Positions 10,319 to 19,805 of a stretch of 25,000 bases of DNA are shown here, one piece after another. Numbering within the stretch: the first letter of the stretch is position 1; each line of letters opens with the position of its first letter. A model generated the notes under the pieces. The model did not search any database, was not told the origin of the DNA, and was given only the letters and a program-made list of their open reading frames with translations. A program made the position numbers and the translations under genes. Source of the DNA: Actinidia chinensis (Eukaryota; Streptophyta; Magnoliopsida; Ericales; Actinidiaceae); contig CM018910.1 of the NCBI GenBank assembly GCA_009663005.1, positions 14,102,081 through 14,127,080 of the forward strand. Reading direction: 5' to 3'.

Positions 10319-11289
10319 TTTTGACAAAGGGACGTGATTTTAGGGTTTTTCTCAGCTCTAAGTTTAGTTTTTCAAGGTTCTTCATTCTTTCTTGTAAAGG
10401 TTTACATTAAGTCTTTGTTGTTTAATTATTAAATAGTTTTTAGTCATTCATCATTGTTTCAGTTTTTTTTTGTTATCGATTTAATTATCTTGGTTTATAT
10501 CTTTAGACTAGTCATTTAAATAGATGCATTTAATTAGTTAGATATTGTTTACCCTAGCAATGAGTGGCTAAGGTTTTCTTACTTGGAATCGATTTGTGAA
10601 AGTCAATTCGGGAATCAAGGTATGGAACAATGAAGAATTGATTTTACGTTAGATCTTTATAGAATTTTATTCTTCGTATTTACTAATCTAAATACTTTCG
10701 AAAACTTAGGAGTACTATTATGTTCGATAAACATTCTGTTATTCGGATCGATGATGCATACATGATTATAAACAACCAGATTTAACTATTTTCAAAAAAC
10801 TTGGGAGTCCTATATGTCTGAATTAACATTTTGTGATGCGAATCGATGATTGCACTCTTTTGATCATAACAAACAGAGTTATTTAGAGGTAACGTAAGTA
10901 AGCATGTTTGGTTTTAAAGTTAAATTTTCCGAATCAGACTCATAGAATAGTCGAAGGAATTTGAGTTATCATATACTCTCATTAGGATTCGAGAAGAAAC
11001 TCGTTGATGGATCAATCGATTCTGAGTTCCTTTCAGTACTAGTTAAATCGTTTTTTTTATTTTAGTTATAATTTTAGTTCAAAACTATCAAAATCAAAAT
11101 CAATTCTTTTATTTGTAATTTTGAAGCATGTAGTAGACTTTAGGTAGGATGGATTCTAGTGTTTTGGTAATCTTGTGTCACATTTGGCAATGTTTTTTGG
11201 AATCGATACTGTACTTTGAGTTTATTACTACTTCACGACCCGTACAACTTGCCGGTAAAGAATTCACTCTGGGAGGCGAATCAAGTTTT

Positions 11290-11307
11290 TGGCGCCGTTG
11301 ACGGGGG
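11290..11307 (+). other. Primer-binding site, tRNA-Asp type
   Basis: TGGCGCCGTTGACGGGGG begins seven bases after the LTR end. It is complementary to the 3' end of plant tRNA-Asp with one or two mismatches. This is the usual site of Athila elements. Confidence 0.8.
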
Positions 11308-11908
11308 TGGGAAACATTACTTCGCACAAGGGGGAAACCGTAAGAAGCGTGCTAGAACACGAACCTCAGTCCTGTAATTTCAGTGGAGCTCACCACCATT
11401 ACTACAAGGACATCTACGCCAGCCATCTGGGTGGGTACCTTGTTCCACTCTTTTTTGTTGTTAGTTTAGGAATATTTATTTGTATGTTTTTTGGGGTTAT
11501 GCATCATGAGAATAGGGGCGGATCTAGAGAGGGAATAGGGCTCTGTGCTATTTGTTATCGGGGGGTTTGTTTTGCCTGTTGGTATTATGTGGTTTCGCTG
11601 GGAGTATGATTAAATTGTTGGAATCGGGGTTTGACTGATAAACTGTGGAGATTATGTGGATCGGTTGGTTTTAAACGACGTGCTTACGTGTGACATTGCC
11701 ATTTGTATGTCATCAACTTTAGGGATCATACAAAACCGTTGTAGGGAGTCGACCCACTGCGTTAATTACCATTAGGATATTTGACTCCATCACCCACAAG
11801 CTCTAGTCGATAGGACATAAAACGTTTTCTGGTGAGATTAACATTGAACCCAATCACAGGATCATCACGACAAGATCCTAGGGGGCATGGTTTAGGGGTG
11901 GGCACAAA
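11308..11908 (+). other. Untranslated leader between primer site and gag
   Basis: No retroelement domain is seen. An open stretch of 106 codons (11289-11609) begins at the primer site itself, includes a hydrophobic run and matches no domain I know, so I treat it as chance. The length fits the long leader of this lineage. Confidence 0.5.
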
Positions 11909-13640
11909 ATGGGGAACACGGAAGTTGATAAGGGAAAAGTAGAAGATCGTGATTATATGAGTAATGCGGGGGAAGTCGAAGCACAACTCGTACCATGAGG
12001 GATTACTATGAATCCGCAAGCAACACCGATCTATGCTATTAGTACTTTCCCGCCACATCAGTACCACATTAAATCTCAGATAGGGAATGCTACAAGCCTT
12101 GCCAACATTTTAACGGTGTGTGAGTCTGAGAGACCTTACACACATTTAAAAGACTGTGAGGAGGTGCATGTTCGATCTTTCAAGACAATTATGTCCTAGG
12201 AGGTCTTACTTCTTAAAACTTCCCATTCACTTCTAAAGGAGAAAGCAAAAATCTTGATTTAACTTTTGGAGGACCTAGGTCCAGTTACTAAGGGAATGCA
12301 ATGGAGGGGGAGGGAGTTCTTAAAAAAATTTCCTGAAAAAAATCGTACTGAGGCACACGGCGTGGCCATCTCTCAGTTGTGCAAATAGTGGCGAGAGGTT
12401 CTTCCAAGCTTGGGAGAGATTCAAGGATTTACTAAATCATGTCCTAACCATAATTTCCCTCCATGCATTACAATTAATATCTTTTAATTCATCATTGTCT
12501 GAAAAATTGAAGGTGTTTGTCGAGTCCATGGTGCGGGAATTTTCCAAGACAGGAATCCTGAGCAAGCATTTGAGTATGTGTTACCTAGATAATTTGTAAA
12601 GTGATGGGCGTGCAAGAACATGTCAATGTGAATTAAATCTTCCCGTTACAACACAGCATGTAGGTTGTTAAAATATTAAATTGGGATGGGAAGATGAAGT
12701 ATGTTGAAAACTCACAGCACTTTGAGACAGTGGAGGCTTAGCACAGGCTAGTAAGGCCGCTACAAGTCTACAAATGAGTTTCAAGTATGGGTGTATTGGG
12801 TGATACAACGGACCACTGCACTTAATGTTGTGTCCGATTGTAGCCGGGGGGGGGTGGGTAAAAGAAGAGTCACGTGGACAAGTTTGTGGTAGGTCAATTT
12901 TCAGGAATGGGGGGGTAATCTTATGCCAATAAGTAAATCCTGGTTGGAGGAATACCCTATATGTGGTGGCGATAAAGAGGGGGCACAAAGAACATGACAC
13001 AATTTTCTCTAAAAATGCCAAAATTTTCACCCAACAACAACAACCAGGCACCACATCATACCCTACATCGAATGTAGCACCACAATCACAACCATGCCTA
13101 TCTGCCGCCACAAGCGACATCACTCTTGGTGTGGTCCCACAACAGCACAATCAACCTCCACATCGAGGAATTGAGGATAATTGAGACGCGCACGAAAGTC
13201 ACAAATCTTGAGCAATCATTCATAATTTCGAGAAACCTATGGGGAAGGGAAAGTGAATTATATACTTGAGAGTCTAGTAATTTCAACCAACAAATTGCAT
13301 AGGGCGATTCCCGCCAACCTCAGCCAAATCCTAAGGCCTGCAAATGGCAATTTGAGGAAACATATGAGCAAGTCCAGGCCATACGACTCTTAGATAGTGG
13401 TAAGGAAATTGATAAAACCAATAGCCACCAAAGAGAGTCATCAAGGTGGGGAGAAGTTAAGGATTTAGGTGGTGAGAGTGAGAGGTGAGAGATGAAAGTT
13501 AGAGGAGGAAAGGAAAGAAAGTAAGGGAAAAGAACATGGAGCCATGATTCTAGCCGGTCACAAAAGCCTACTTGAAAGTACTGTTGAGAGGATTTGAGAC
13601 TGCACTGTCCCACAAAGATGGCAAAAGTGAGTTTAAAGCA
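11909..13640 (+). pseudogene. gag: gag relic of the Athila-like element
   Basis: Gag would build the particle. A possible start is ATG at 11909. A stop and shift near 11999 follow. The next frame reads MRDYMNP-like sequence and the ERPYTHLKD segment (12130-12156), where families have E-N-P-Y-H-I-R-E. ERFFQAWERFKDLLNH at 12393-12440 is the conserved retrotransposon-gag core. A Gln/Pro-rich part follows at 13035-13170. Near the C-terminus a PQPNPKAC piece is followed by QAIRLLDSGKEID (13375-13413), the plant Athila/Tat signature close to A-I-T-L-R-S-G-K. No CCHC knuckle was found. Frameshifts are frequent. Ends are approximate. Confidence 0.8.
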
Positions 13641-13699
13641 AACTTAAACTCGGCAAATTTATGATGTTTTCAAACAAGTTAGAACAATATCGATTGTTA

Positions 13700-14240
13700 G
13701 ATGCTATAACAGCTTCCCTCTTATGCCCAAATTTTTAAAGGAATTGTGTACTTGTCAAAAGGAATTTGAATGTAAAAGAGACGGCAATGATTGAATGAGG
13801 TCATAGTGCGATTCTCCAATTTGCAAGACTGTGCCGAAGTATAAGGACCCCGGTTGTCCTACAATTTCGTGCATCATTGGGGTTGTAGATTGATCGAGCA
13901 CTTCTCGATTAGGTTATAGCGTGAATTTATTGCCGTATTTGCTTATACAAAAGACCTAGTTTAGGAGAAGAAACAAAATGAAAAACCAACGCGAGTTACG
14001 CTGAGTTGGTGATAGTTTGTTAACAGTTCCCGAGGGGTATCATTGAGGAGTTCTTATCAGTCGGATACTGTGTACTACACGGTAGATTTTCATAGTCTGG
14101 AACTCAACCTTGTTGATGTGAGTCGTTCTAAACGTCATATTCCTGTTAGTCTTAGGTAGACCATTCCTAGCCACGGCGATGTGTTATTCATGCAGGCGAA
14201 TGGATTACTTTAACTTTCATTGGTAATAGACGTTTGAGAC
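13700..14240 (+). pseudogene. Aspartic protease relic of the Athila-like element
   Basis: A QLPSYA...LKELCT-like segment near 13710-13755 leads in, as in Athila/Tat proteins. PKYKDPGCPTISCIIG at 13834-13881 is very close to the family consensus. The active site that should follow (D-L-G-A-S) is replaced by a stop and SSTSRLGYS, after which NLLPY returns near 13926-13940. So the catalytic Asp segment is destroyed while both sides are kept. Further on, YYTVDF (near 14071-14088) and LGRPFLATA (14152-14178) mark the end of the domain. Several frames are used, with single-base shifts between conserved blocks. Confidence 0.8.
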
Positions 14241-14259
14241 TAAAATTTTCACTATGGTA

Positions 14260-15420
14260 AATAAATTGAGGAAGTGAACCAAATTGAGGAAAAAATGTCT
14301 TGAGACCATCATTCAAGAGCATGTGGATCGTGAGTTATGGAAGATTCGATGGAGAGAGCTCTAGTTTGAGTGAGCCCATGACAATGGAATCTGAAAGTGA
14401 AGTTGAGGGATTGCATCTATGTGTAAGAAAGTGAGTCTGTTTGCCATGTGGGTCATTGGACCCCCAAAATTTTGAACCTCTGAAACAGTGTTGTTAAACC
14501 TGTTTCATCTGAAATAAAACCACCAATTCCGGAAAAAAAAGGAAAAAAAAACCTCTGCCATCACTTGCCACTGAAGTATGCATTTCTTGAGAAGGTGAGT
14601 CTTACCTGTTCATTCCTTAGCCTAACTGAAGGTAGAGGATCTTTGTTGCAAATAATAAGGGGCATCAGAAGAAGTCATTAGGCATGGACAATAGCGGATC
14701 TTCCATGGTATTAGTCCACTCATGTTGCACTCATGTATTACTCTGGAAGCGGAGTCTAAACCTGCTGCGTCAAATGCAAAGCGTTTAATCCCAATCATGA
14801 AAGAGGGCTGTTTGAGGAGAAGGCTGATGATGATGTGTGAATGAAACTTTTGATTGGGGTATCATATAACCCAAATTTCTGATTCTAAGTGGGTGAGTCC
14901 AAACCAAGTATCCTAAGAAGTCAGGCGGTAACAGTGGAAAGAATAGCATAAGGAGCTAGTGCCAAATAGAGTCCCAACGGATGGAGCATGTGCATTAGAT
15001 TACCAGAGTTGAATTGCTTGCCTACTAGGAAAGACCATTTCACTTCCCTTTTGGGATCCAGGTCTTAGAGCGTGTTGCAGGCCGAGAGATATTATTGTTT
15101 TTAGATGGGTACCTGGGTACAATCAGATTGAGGTGGATTTAGAGATAAAGATAAGAACCACATCACTGTCCTTTCGGACTTAGCGTATAGGAGCAATGCC
15201 TTCGGTCTATGCAATGCACCGGCCCACTTTTAAAAGAGGCATGATTTCATTGTTTTTAGTGACATGGTTGAAAAAGATTCTTGAGGTATTCATGGACGAG
15301 TTCTCAGTATATGGGGATACTTTTGAAGAGTTTGTTTAGAGCATTTTAAAAGTGTGTTTGACGAGATGGTAGAAACGTCACCTGGTTTTAAATGGGAGAA
15401 GGTCACTTCATGAGTACGCA
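14260..15420 (+). pseudogene. Reverse transcriptase relic of the Athila-like element
   Basis: The lead-in holds KCLETIIQEHVD near 14300-14335 and PPNFEPL near 14461. The domain starts with GWTIADL near 14680. It continues with SDSKWVSPNQV near 14880-14912, KKSGG near 14920, and GYNQIEVD near 15115. FGLCNAPAHF at 15201-15230 matches the F-G-L-C-N-A-P-A-T-F motif. The catalytic palm reads FMDEFSVYGDTFEE from 15289, so the second Asp of the usual F-M-D-D is Glu (GAG at 15298-15300). Then WEK..HF and LGIVCLAKGLEVDKAKVE near 15434-15485. The domain is complete in order but riddled with shifts. The D-to-E change alone would be expected to disable polymerase activity. Confidence 0.85.
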
Positions 15421-15529
15421 AGGGTTAGTTCTTGGGCATAGTGTGTCTAGCAAAAGGATTAGAGGTAGATAAAGCAAAAGTAGAATTATTCAACATTACC
15501 TCATTCTAAGTGTGTAAAAAGATATTAGA

Positions 15530-16125
15530 TCTTTTTTAGGGCATGGCTGGATTCTATCGTCGCTTCATTGAGGGGTTTAGTGCGATCTCGAAGACCATTG
15601 GGTCACTTGCTTCAATTCGATGTACCTTGAGTGGACACCCACACTGTAGAAGCCTTTGAAAACTTAAGGGTCTTCTCACCACTGCCACCAATTATTCGAT
15701 CACAACGGATTGGTCTTTACCGTTTGAGCTGGATGGGGGATGCGAGTGATCTCGTTTGATTAGGCAGTGGGAGCGTTTTGGGCAAAGGATCGATAAGAAA
15801 CCCCAGTTCATATACTATGCTAGCAAGACATTAATGAGGGCCAATTGAAGTATACCACCACCAAAAAAAGAATTGCTGCTGTGGTCTTTGGCACTCGATA
15901 AGTTTAGTATACTGGTCGATCACTTGTTACTATATATACTGATATTCCGCACTTAAAGACCCTTTTGACGAAACCCGATGGCAAAAGCCCACGAACTCAT
16001 TAGGTGGATCTGTTACTGCAAGAGTTTTACTATTGAGATCAGCGATATAAGAAAGGGGTCGAAAAAAACAGTTCGAAAATGTGGTAGCGGACCATCTGTC
16101 AAGGCTCCCTCGAATGGGGAGGAGA
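15530..16125 (+). pseudogene. RNase H relic of the Athila-like element
   Basis: The connection holds GHLLQFDVP near 15607-15633 and PPIIRS near 15687. The first catalytic Asp region survives as GDASDLV near 15736. YYASKTL near 15813 and KKELL..V near 15865 follow. The open frame 15978-16247 gives LIRWI and an EISDIRKGSKK stretch. Across a one-base shift near 16078, FENVVADHLSRLP ends the domain near 16113. That closing motif is the standard RNase H/integrase boundary in plant Ty3/gypsy elements. Confidence 0.8.
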
Positions 16126-16194
16126 CCAACGACACTCTCCGATTAATGAGTATTTTAATGAGGAGCACTGTTTCAAATCACAGGCTCATACAAA

Positions 16195-17560
16195 TCCTTC
16201 TACCATGGTTTGCAGACCATTGCCCAATTCTTGGCTACAAACGGTAGTTAGAATTCCTTACACTATCTAGTATAAATAGGAAAAATTTTTAGGCATGTGA
16301 GGTATTTTTTCTGGAAGATCCGTATTTGTTTAAGTCTGTCCGACAAATCATACGTCGGTGCGTCCTAATGGAGGTGAAGAGCTTTTAGAGTTTGTCTACA
16401 AGGCAGGTGGTGGACATTTCTTAACGAAAAACTGCGGCCCAAATTTTGCAAAGTGGTTGTATTGGACCACATGTCAGTGATGTCCATACTTTTTGTAACA
16501 CTGTGATAGATGCCAACGATTAGAAGTCTGTCTAAACGGAAACATTGATGCCTCTACCCCTATCATATACTTGAGGTCTTCGAATTGTTGGGTTATTGAT
16601 TCATGGGCACTTTTCATAATTCGTGTGGATAATCTATACATTCTAGTGGCCATAGATTACGTATCCAAGTGGGTTAGAAGCATACCAAGTCATACCATGA
16701 CCATGCTGTTGTGGTCAAGTTTTGAAAGAAGAAATACATTTTTGCGTAGATTTGGCAATGCCCGAGTATTATTAGCGATGGGGGGGGATCACATTTTTGT
16801 AATCGACCAATAGGACTCCTCATGCGAAAATATGGCGTCATTCATAAAGTTAGCACAACTTACCATCCCTCAAAACCAGGGCGAAGTTGAGTTGGCTAAT
16901 AGGGAAATCAACAAGTCTTGAGAAAAATGTTAACCCCAACCGAAAGGATTGGTCTTTGCAATTGGTGGTGCATTATGGGCATATAGGACTGCATACAAAA
17001 CCATTTTAGGGTCCTCTCCCATTAGGATTGTGTATGAAAAGTGTCACTCCCAGTTGAAATTGAGCAACACAGCATATTGGGCCATTCGCCAATTTAACAT
17101 GAGTCTTGAGGGACGGCGGGGACATACGGTCGTTTTGCAACTGAATGAGTAGAGGAGATCAGGAGAACGGAAGATGCATATGAAAACTCCAGAATCTCAA
17201 AAGCCAAGATGAATCTGTGCATGATCAATTAATTGTGCGGCAAAATCATTCAAAGGAGGTCCAATGGTGCTTTTGTATAACTCCCGTTTGCATTCTTTCT
17301 GGGAGGAAGGAAAACTTCAAAGTCGTTGGTCCGGACACTTTGTGGGCATGTCATTTCCTCGTCATGGTGTGCAATGGGATGAAAAAGGAATAACGGAAAC
17401 GGGAAGTGTAGGGTTTAAAGTAAGGGCACGTTTTGAAGCCGTATCTTGCGCTGGAGGACAAGGAGGTTGAGTGTGTGGATCTACACGCACTCCACCGCAG
17501 TTCGAATTAATTGCAAGGAATGTCTTGTCGGTTGTTGTACAAAGAGTCGTATAGGTCAAG
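16195..17560 (+). pseudogene. Integrase relic of the Athila-like element
   Basis: The N-terminal zinc region includes WFADHCP near 16207, GGHF near 16410, and the CxxC pair in HCDRCQRL (Cys codons 16502 and 16511). In the core, the first catalytic Asp is GAT at 16598-16600 (VIDSWALF). VAIDYVSKW lies near 16649. The second Asp is at 16777-16779, next to a run of eight G that shifts the frame. The Glu is GAG at 16889-16891 in EVELANREI. All three catalytic residues are therefore present, at near-normal spacing. WAYRTAYKT is near 16976, AYWAIRQFNMSLE near 17070, LLYNSRLHSF near 17267, KLQSRWSG near 17310. The last family motif, KPYLALEDKEVE, is near 17436-17472. Confidence 0.85.
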
Positions 17561-17688
17561 TTTTTTTTATTATTTCGGTTTTCTTTAGCATTTCGGAGGA
17601 AGTGCTCGTCTTTAGTTGGGGGTGGAGTAGAGTACGTAATCGTTTTTATTTTTAGGATTTCTTTAGTCAAAAAAAAAAAATTGCAATA

Positions 17689-17786
17689 GCGTTCGAACGC
17701 ATCTGAGGCGTTCGGACCGCTGTGGAAATGTAATGATGAAACACCATTGCCACTTAGCGTTCGAACGCCTCTTACAGCGTTCGAAC
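17689..17786 (+). promoter_or_regulatory. Second cluster of GCGTTCGAACGC palindromes, between integrase and the third ORF
   Basis: Perfect 12-mers are at 17689-17700 and 17757-17768. GCGTTCGGACCGC is at 17708-17720 and GCGTTCGAAC at 17777-17786. The motif is the one clustered in the LTR U3 of this element. The surrounding sequence is otherwise not LTR-like, so this does not look like a simple copy of an LTR. Confidence 0.65.
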
Positions 17787-17846
17787 AGAGAGAGCACAGG
17801 GGCGGTTTTAAACTAAAAAGTCGCGTTCCTTTTTCAGTTACCTTCT

Positions 17847-17854
17847 TATATATT
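17847..17854 (+). promoter_or_regulatory. TATA-like box after the internal palindrome cluster
   Basis: TATATATT begins 61 bp after the last palindrome. In the 5' LTR the equivalent gap is 56-65 bp. No coding sequence runs through here. The idea of an internal promoter rests on this layout alone. Confidence 0.4.
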
Positions 17855-17951
17855 TTACATCCGAGTGAAAAGAGAGGAGGAAAGGGAACTGGCCATTGAA
17901 AGGGGATGATAGCACTGTGTCAATTTTCATCAGTTGAGTGGATCAAATCAA

Positions 17952-18665
17952 GTAAGTTTTACAGAATTTCTACTTTTAAAGTGTTTAGATTTAGGATTAA
18001 TAAGAGAGAAACCTAGGTTTTGAGGAAGGAACAAATGTTCTAAGTTCACTGGTATTAAATCGAACATTACACACATAATCAGATTTCTTTTCCCATTAGT
18101 GTTGTAGACTTGTCTTAGTTGTTAAACCACAAATAAGAGGAAATCTCATGGAGTAAAGTTCATGCACACAACCTAGGATTAGTGTATGCACGCCAAGTGT
18201 TTGATGAATAGCTAAAAAAAAAAAAACCCCAATAGAAAAGAATTACTTAATATGTGAAGGGGATTTTGCGTTTCATTTCAAACTCATTTTACCAGCTAGT
18301 ATGACAGTTAGGAGTGTGGGGTCAAGGAAATTGCGCATGAAAGTTAGGTTTGGTACAAGCACTCCACATTGTTGACGGAATTGTCCCAATGGAAAGAATC
18401 AGTGATTGGTGTGAGGGAATAGGATGTTGTATCATCATGCTGGAGGGTGTCAGTAATAAGGATTGGGGATTGAGTGGGCTGGGAATGTTGGTAGATAGAA
18501 CCTAAATTTGCATGGGAACGCACAACCTCGTGATACACTTACAAAGCTTCAATTGAGATTCTTGGAAAAAAAACACCAAATTTGTAGGAACATATCATTG
18601 CAATGCATAATTGCATGTGTAGTTGTGAGTGTAGTTGTATTTCTTTGCCTTGGGTTGATATGCAG
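17952..18665 (+). other. Possible intron (GTAAGT to TGCAG) before the third ORF
   Basis: CAA/GTAAGT at 17949-17957 is a near-ideal plant splice donor, about 100 bp after the TATA-like box. A T-rich stretch and TGATATGCAG/GG end at 18665, 25 bp before the ATG at 18690. The 714 bp between hold no domain and include an A run near 18214-18225. Both sites are short and could arise by chance. Confidence 0.3.
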
Positions 18666-18689
18666 GGGATAATTGAAAATGTGGGTAAG

Positions 18690-19805
18690 ATGGAACACGG
18701 GAGTCCAAAAAAAGGTCAAAGTCCAAAGGAAAGGAGGGGTAGATTAGGGGTAGAGGGGTTAGATATGATGTTTCGCGTTTCACGGGGAGAAAAGGCGGAA
18801 AAAACTTGTTCAATAAGTCGGATCCGTAACGGGGCGGTTACTTGAGCGGAAAAAAAAAGCTTAATCTAGTTGCATTAGAAACTCTGGCAAGTTAGCTTGT
18901 TCAAAAAACTTTACAACAAGGCCGGATGGATTAAATTGGCAAAGTTTAAGGGGCGTCGGTTCTCACAGGTGCCAAGAGTCATGGCAAACATAAGCATGAA
19001 ACGGAAACTGAGCAAGGGAGGGAAGGAGAAATTGTGGTAGTTGGGTGCGAGGGAAGAAAAATGAAAGGTAAACTCTGATACCTTGCTGACATTTGAGATT
19101 CATCGAGTAGGAAACCCAGAGTTTGCTTCCTAGGTGTTGGGATGCCGGGGAGCTTAGCAGTGTTTCACAAGAATTGATATTGGAGGGGGACGGAATGGCG
19201 ACAGTAAGGTGCAGGTAAAACAAGGACACACCTCAAGGATAAGTGATTTGATCTCATTTCTTATTGTCGTGTCATTCCCTGCTTCCTTTGAAACGTTACA
19301 GTATCAATGAATATGCTAGGGCTAGGCTTTTATGGGCAATCGGCACTGGGAGACCATTGATTTTTACCTTCGGTATCATTTTTTATCGTTGTGCTCCAAT
19401 TATAAGCCTCGGCAAGCGGGGCCAGTACCATTGACGGGATTTTGACAGAATGTTTAAAAGAAGCAGAGTCCATATCCCTGTAGATTCATTAGGGATTGAG
19501 CCTGAGGGACCATTGATGGGCTCTTTGTCTCGATCTGAGGGGCACAAAGGAATAAGAGGAAAGGAAATTGGAGGAAGGAGCGCAAGAGGGCTCAGCTTAT
19601 AGGCATGGAGATCTAAAGGAAGCCATTATGAATCTGGGGGAAAGAAGAAATGAATAAGCAAATGGCTGCAGTTAGAGAAGAGGTGAATACCCGATTGTCG
19701 TCATTAGGAGGAAGAGTATAGTGTCACACAGTTATGCTCCAAGACATGAAGGGTTATGTTGATCCTATGGAGGAGGAAGAGATGATGGACGACGAGGAGG
19801 ATTAG
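18690..19805 (+). pseudogene. Third ORF relic (env-like position; plant putative-transposon-protein type)
   Basis: An ATG at 18690 opens a basic N-terminus (MEHGSPKKGQSPKERRG), in the open frame that ends at 18845. In other frames follow KAGWIKLAKFKGRRFSQV (about 18919-18972), GEIVVVGCEGRKMK near 19027-19068, ARLLWAIGTGRPLIF near 19319-19363 and PEGPLMGSLSRSEGHK near 19500-19547. These resemble the domain in plant databases called putative plant transposon protein. A charged, coiled-coil-prone stretch (QMAAVREEVNTRLSSL) precedes the acidic end EEEEMMDDEED, with stop at 19803-19805. The place after integrase is where Athila elements carry the so-called env-like ORF. No signal peptide or membrane segment is visible. 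Its role is not known. Confidence 0.6.

Larger units (their letters stand above)
9672..11283 (+). repeat. 5' LTR of the Athila-like element
   Basis: The LTR is 1612 bp with TG...CA ends. Its whole length can be followed in the 3' copy through blocks such as AAGTCCAAGCACT, GGGAAATCAGCG, ATCGATTTAATTATC, CTAAATACTTTCGAAAA and the terminal AAAGAATTCACT. It holds a cluster of TTCGAA palindromes (9900-10247) in the presumed U3, then TATA-like sequence near 10303-10318, then the AGGGTTTTTCT region where transcription would start. The 3' copy is 234 bp longer, by many small indels and short duplications. Confidence 0.9.

Noticed and set aside
11289..11609. Open frame of 106 codons just after the 5' LTR
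   Set aside because: It starts inside the primer-binding site and shows no known motif. The leader is expected to be non-coding.
12668..13150. Minus-strand open frame of 160 codons, Cys- and Pro-rich
   Set aside because: It lies opposite the gag C-terminal region, where the plus strand shows family motifs. It is an antisense shadow.
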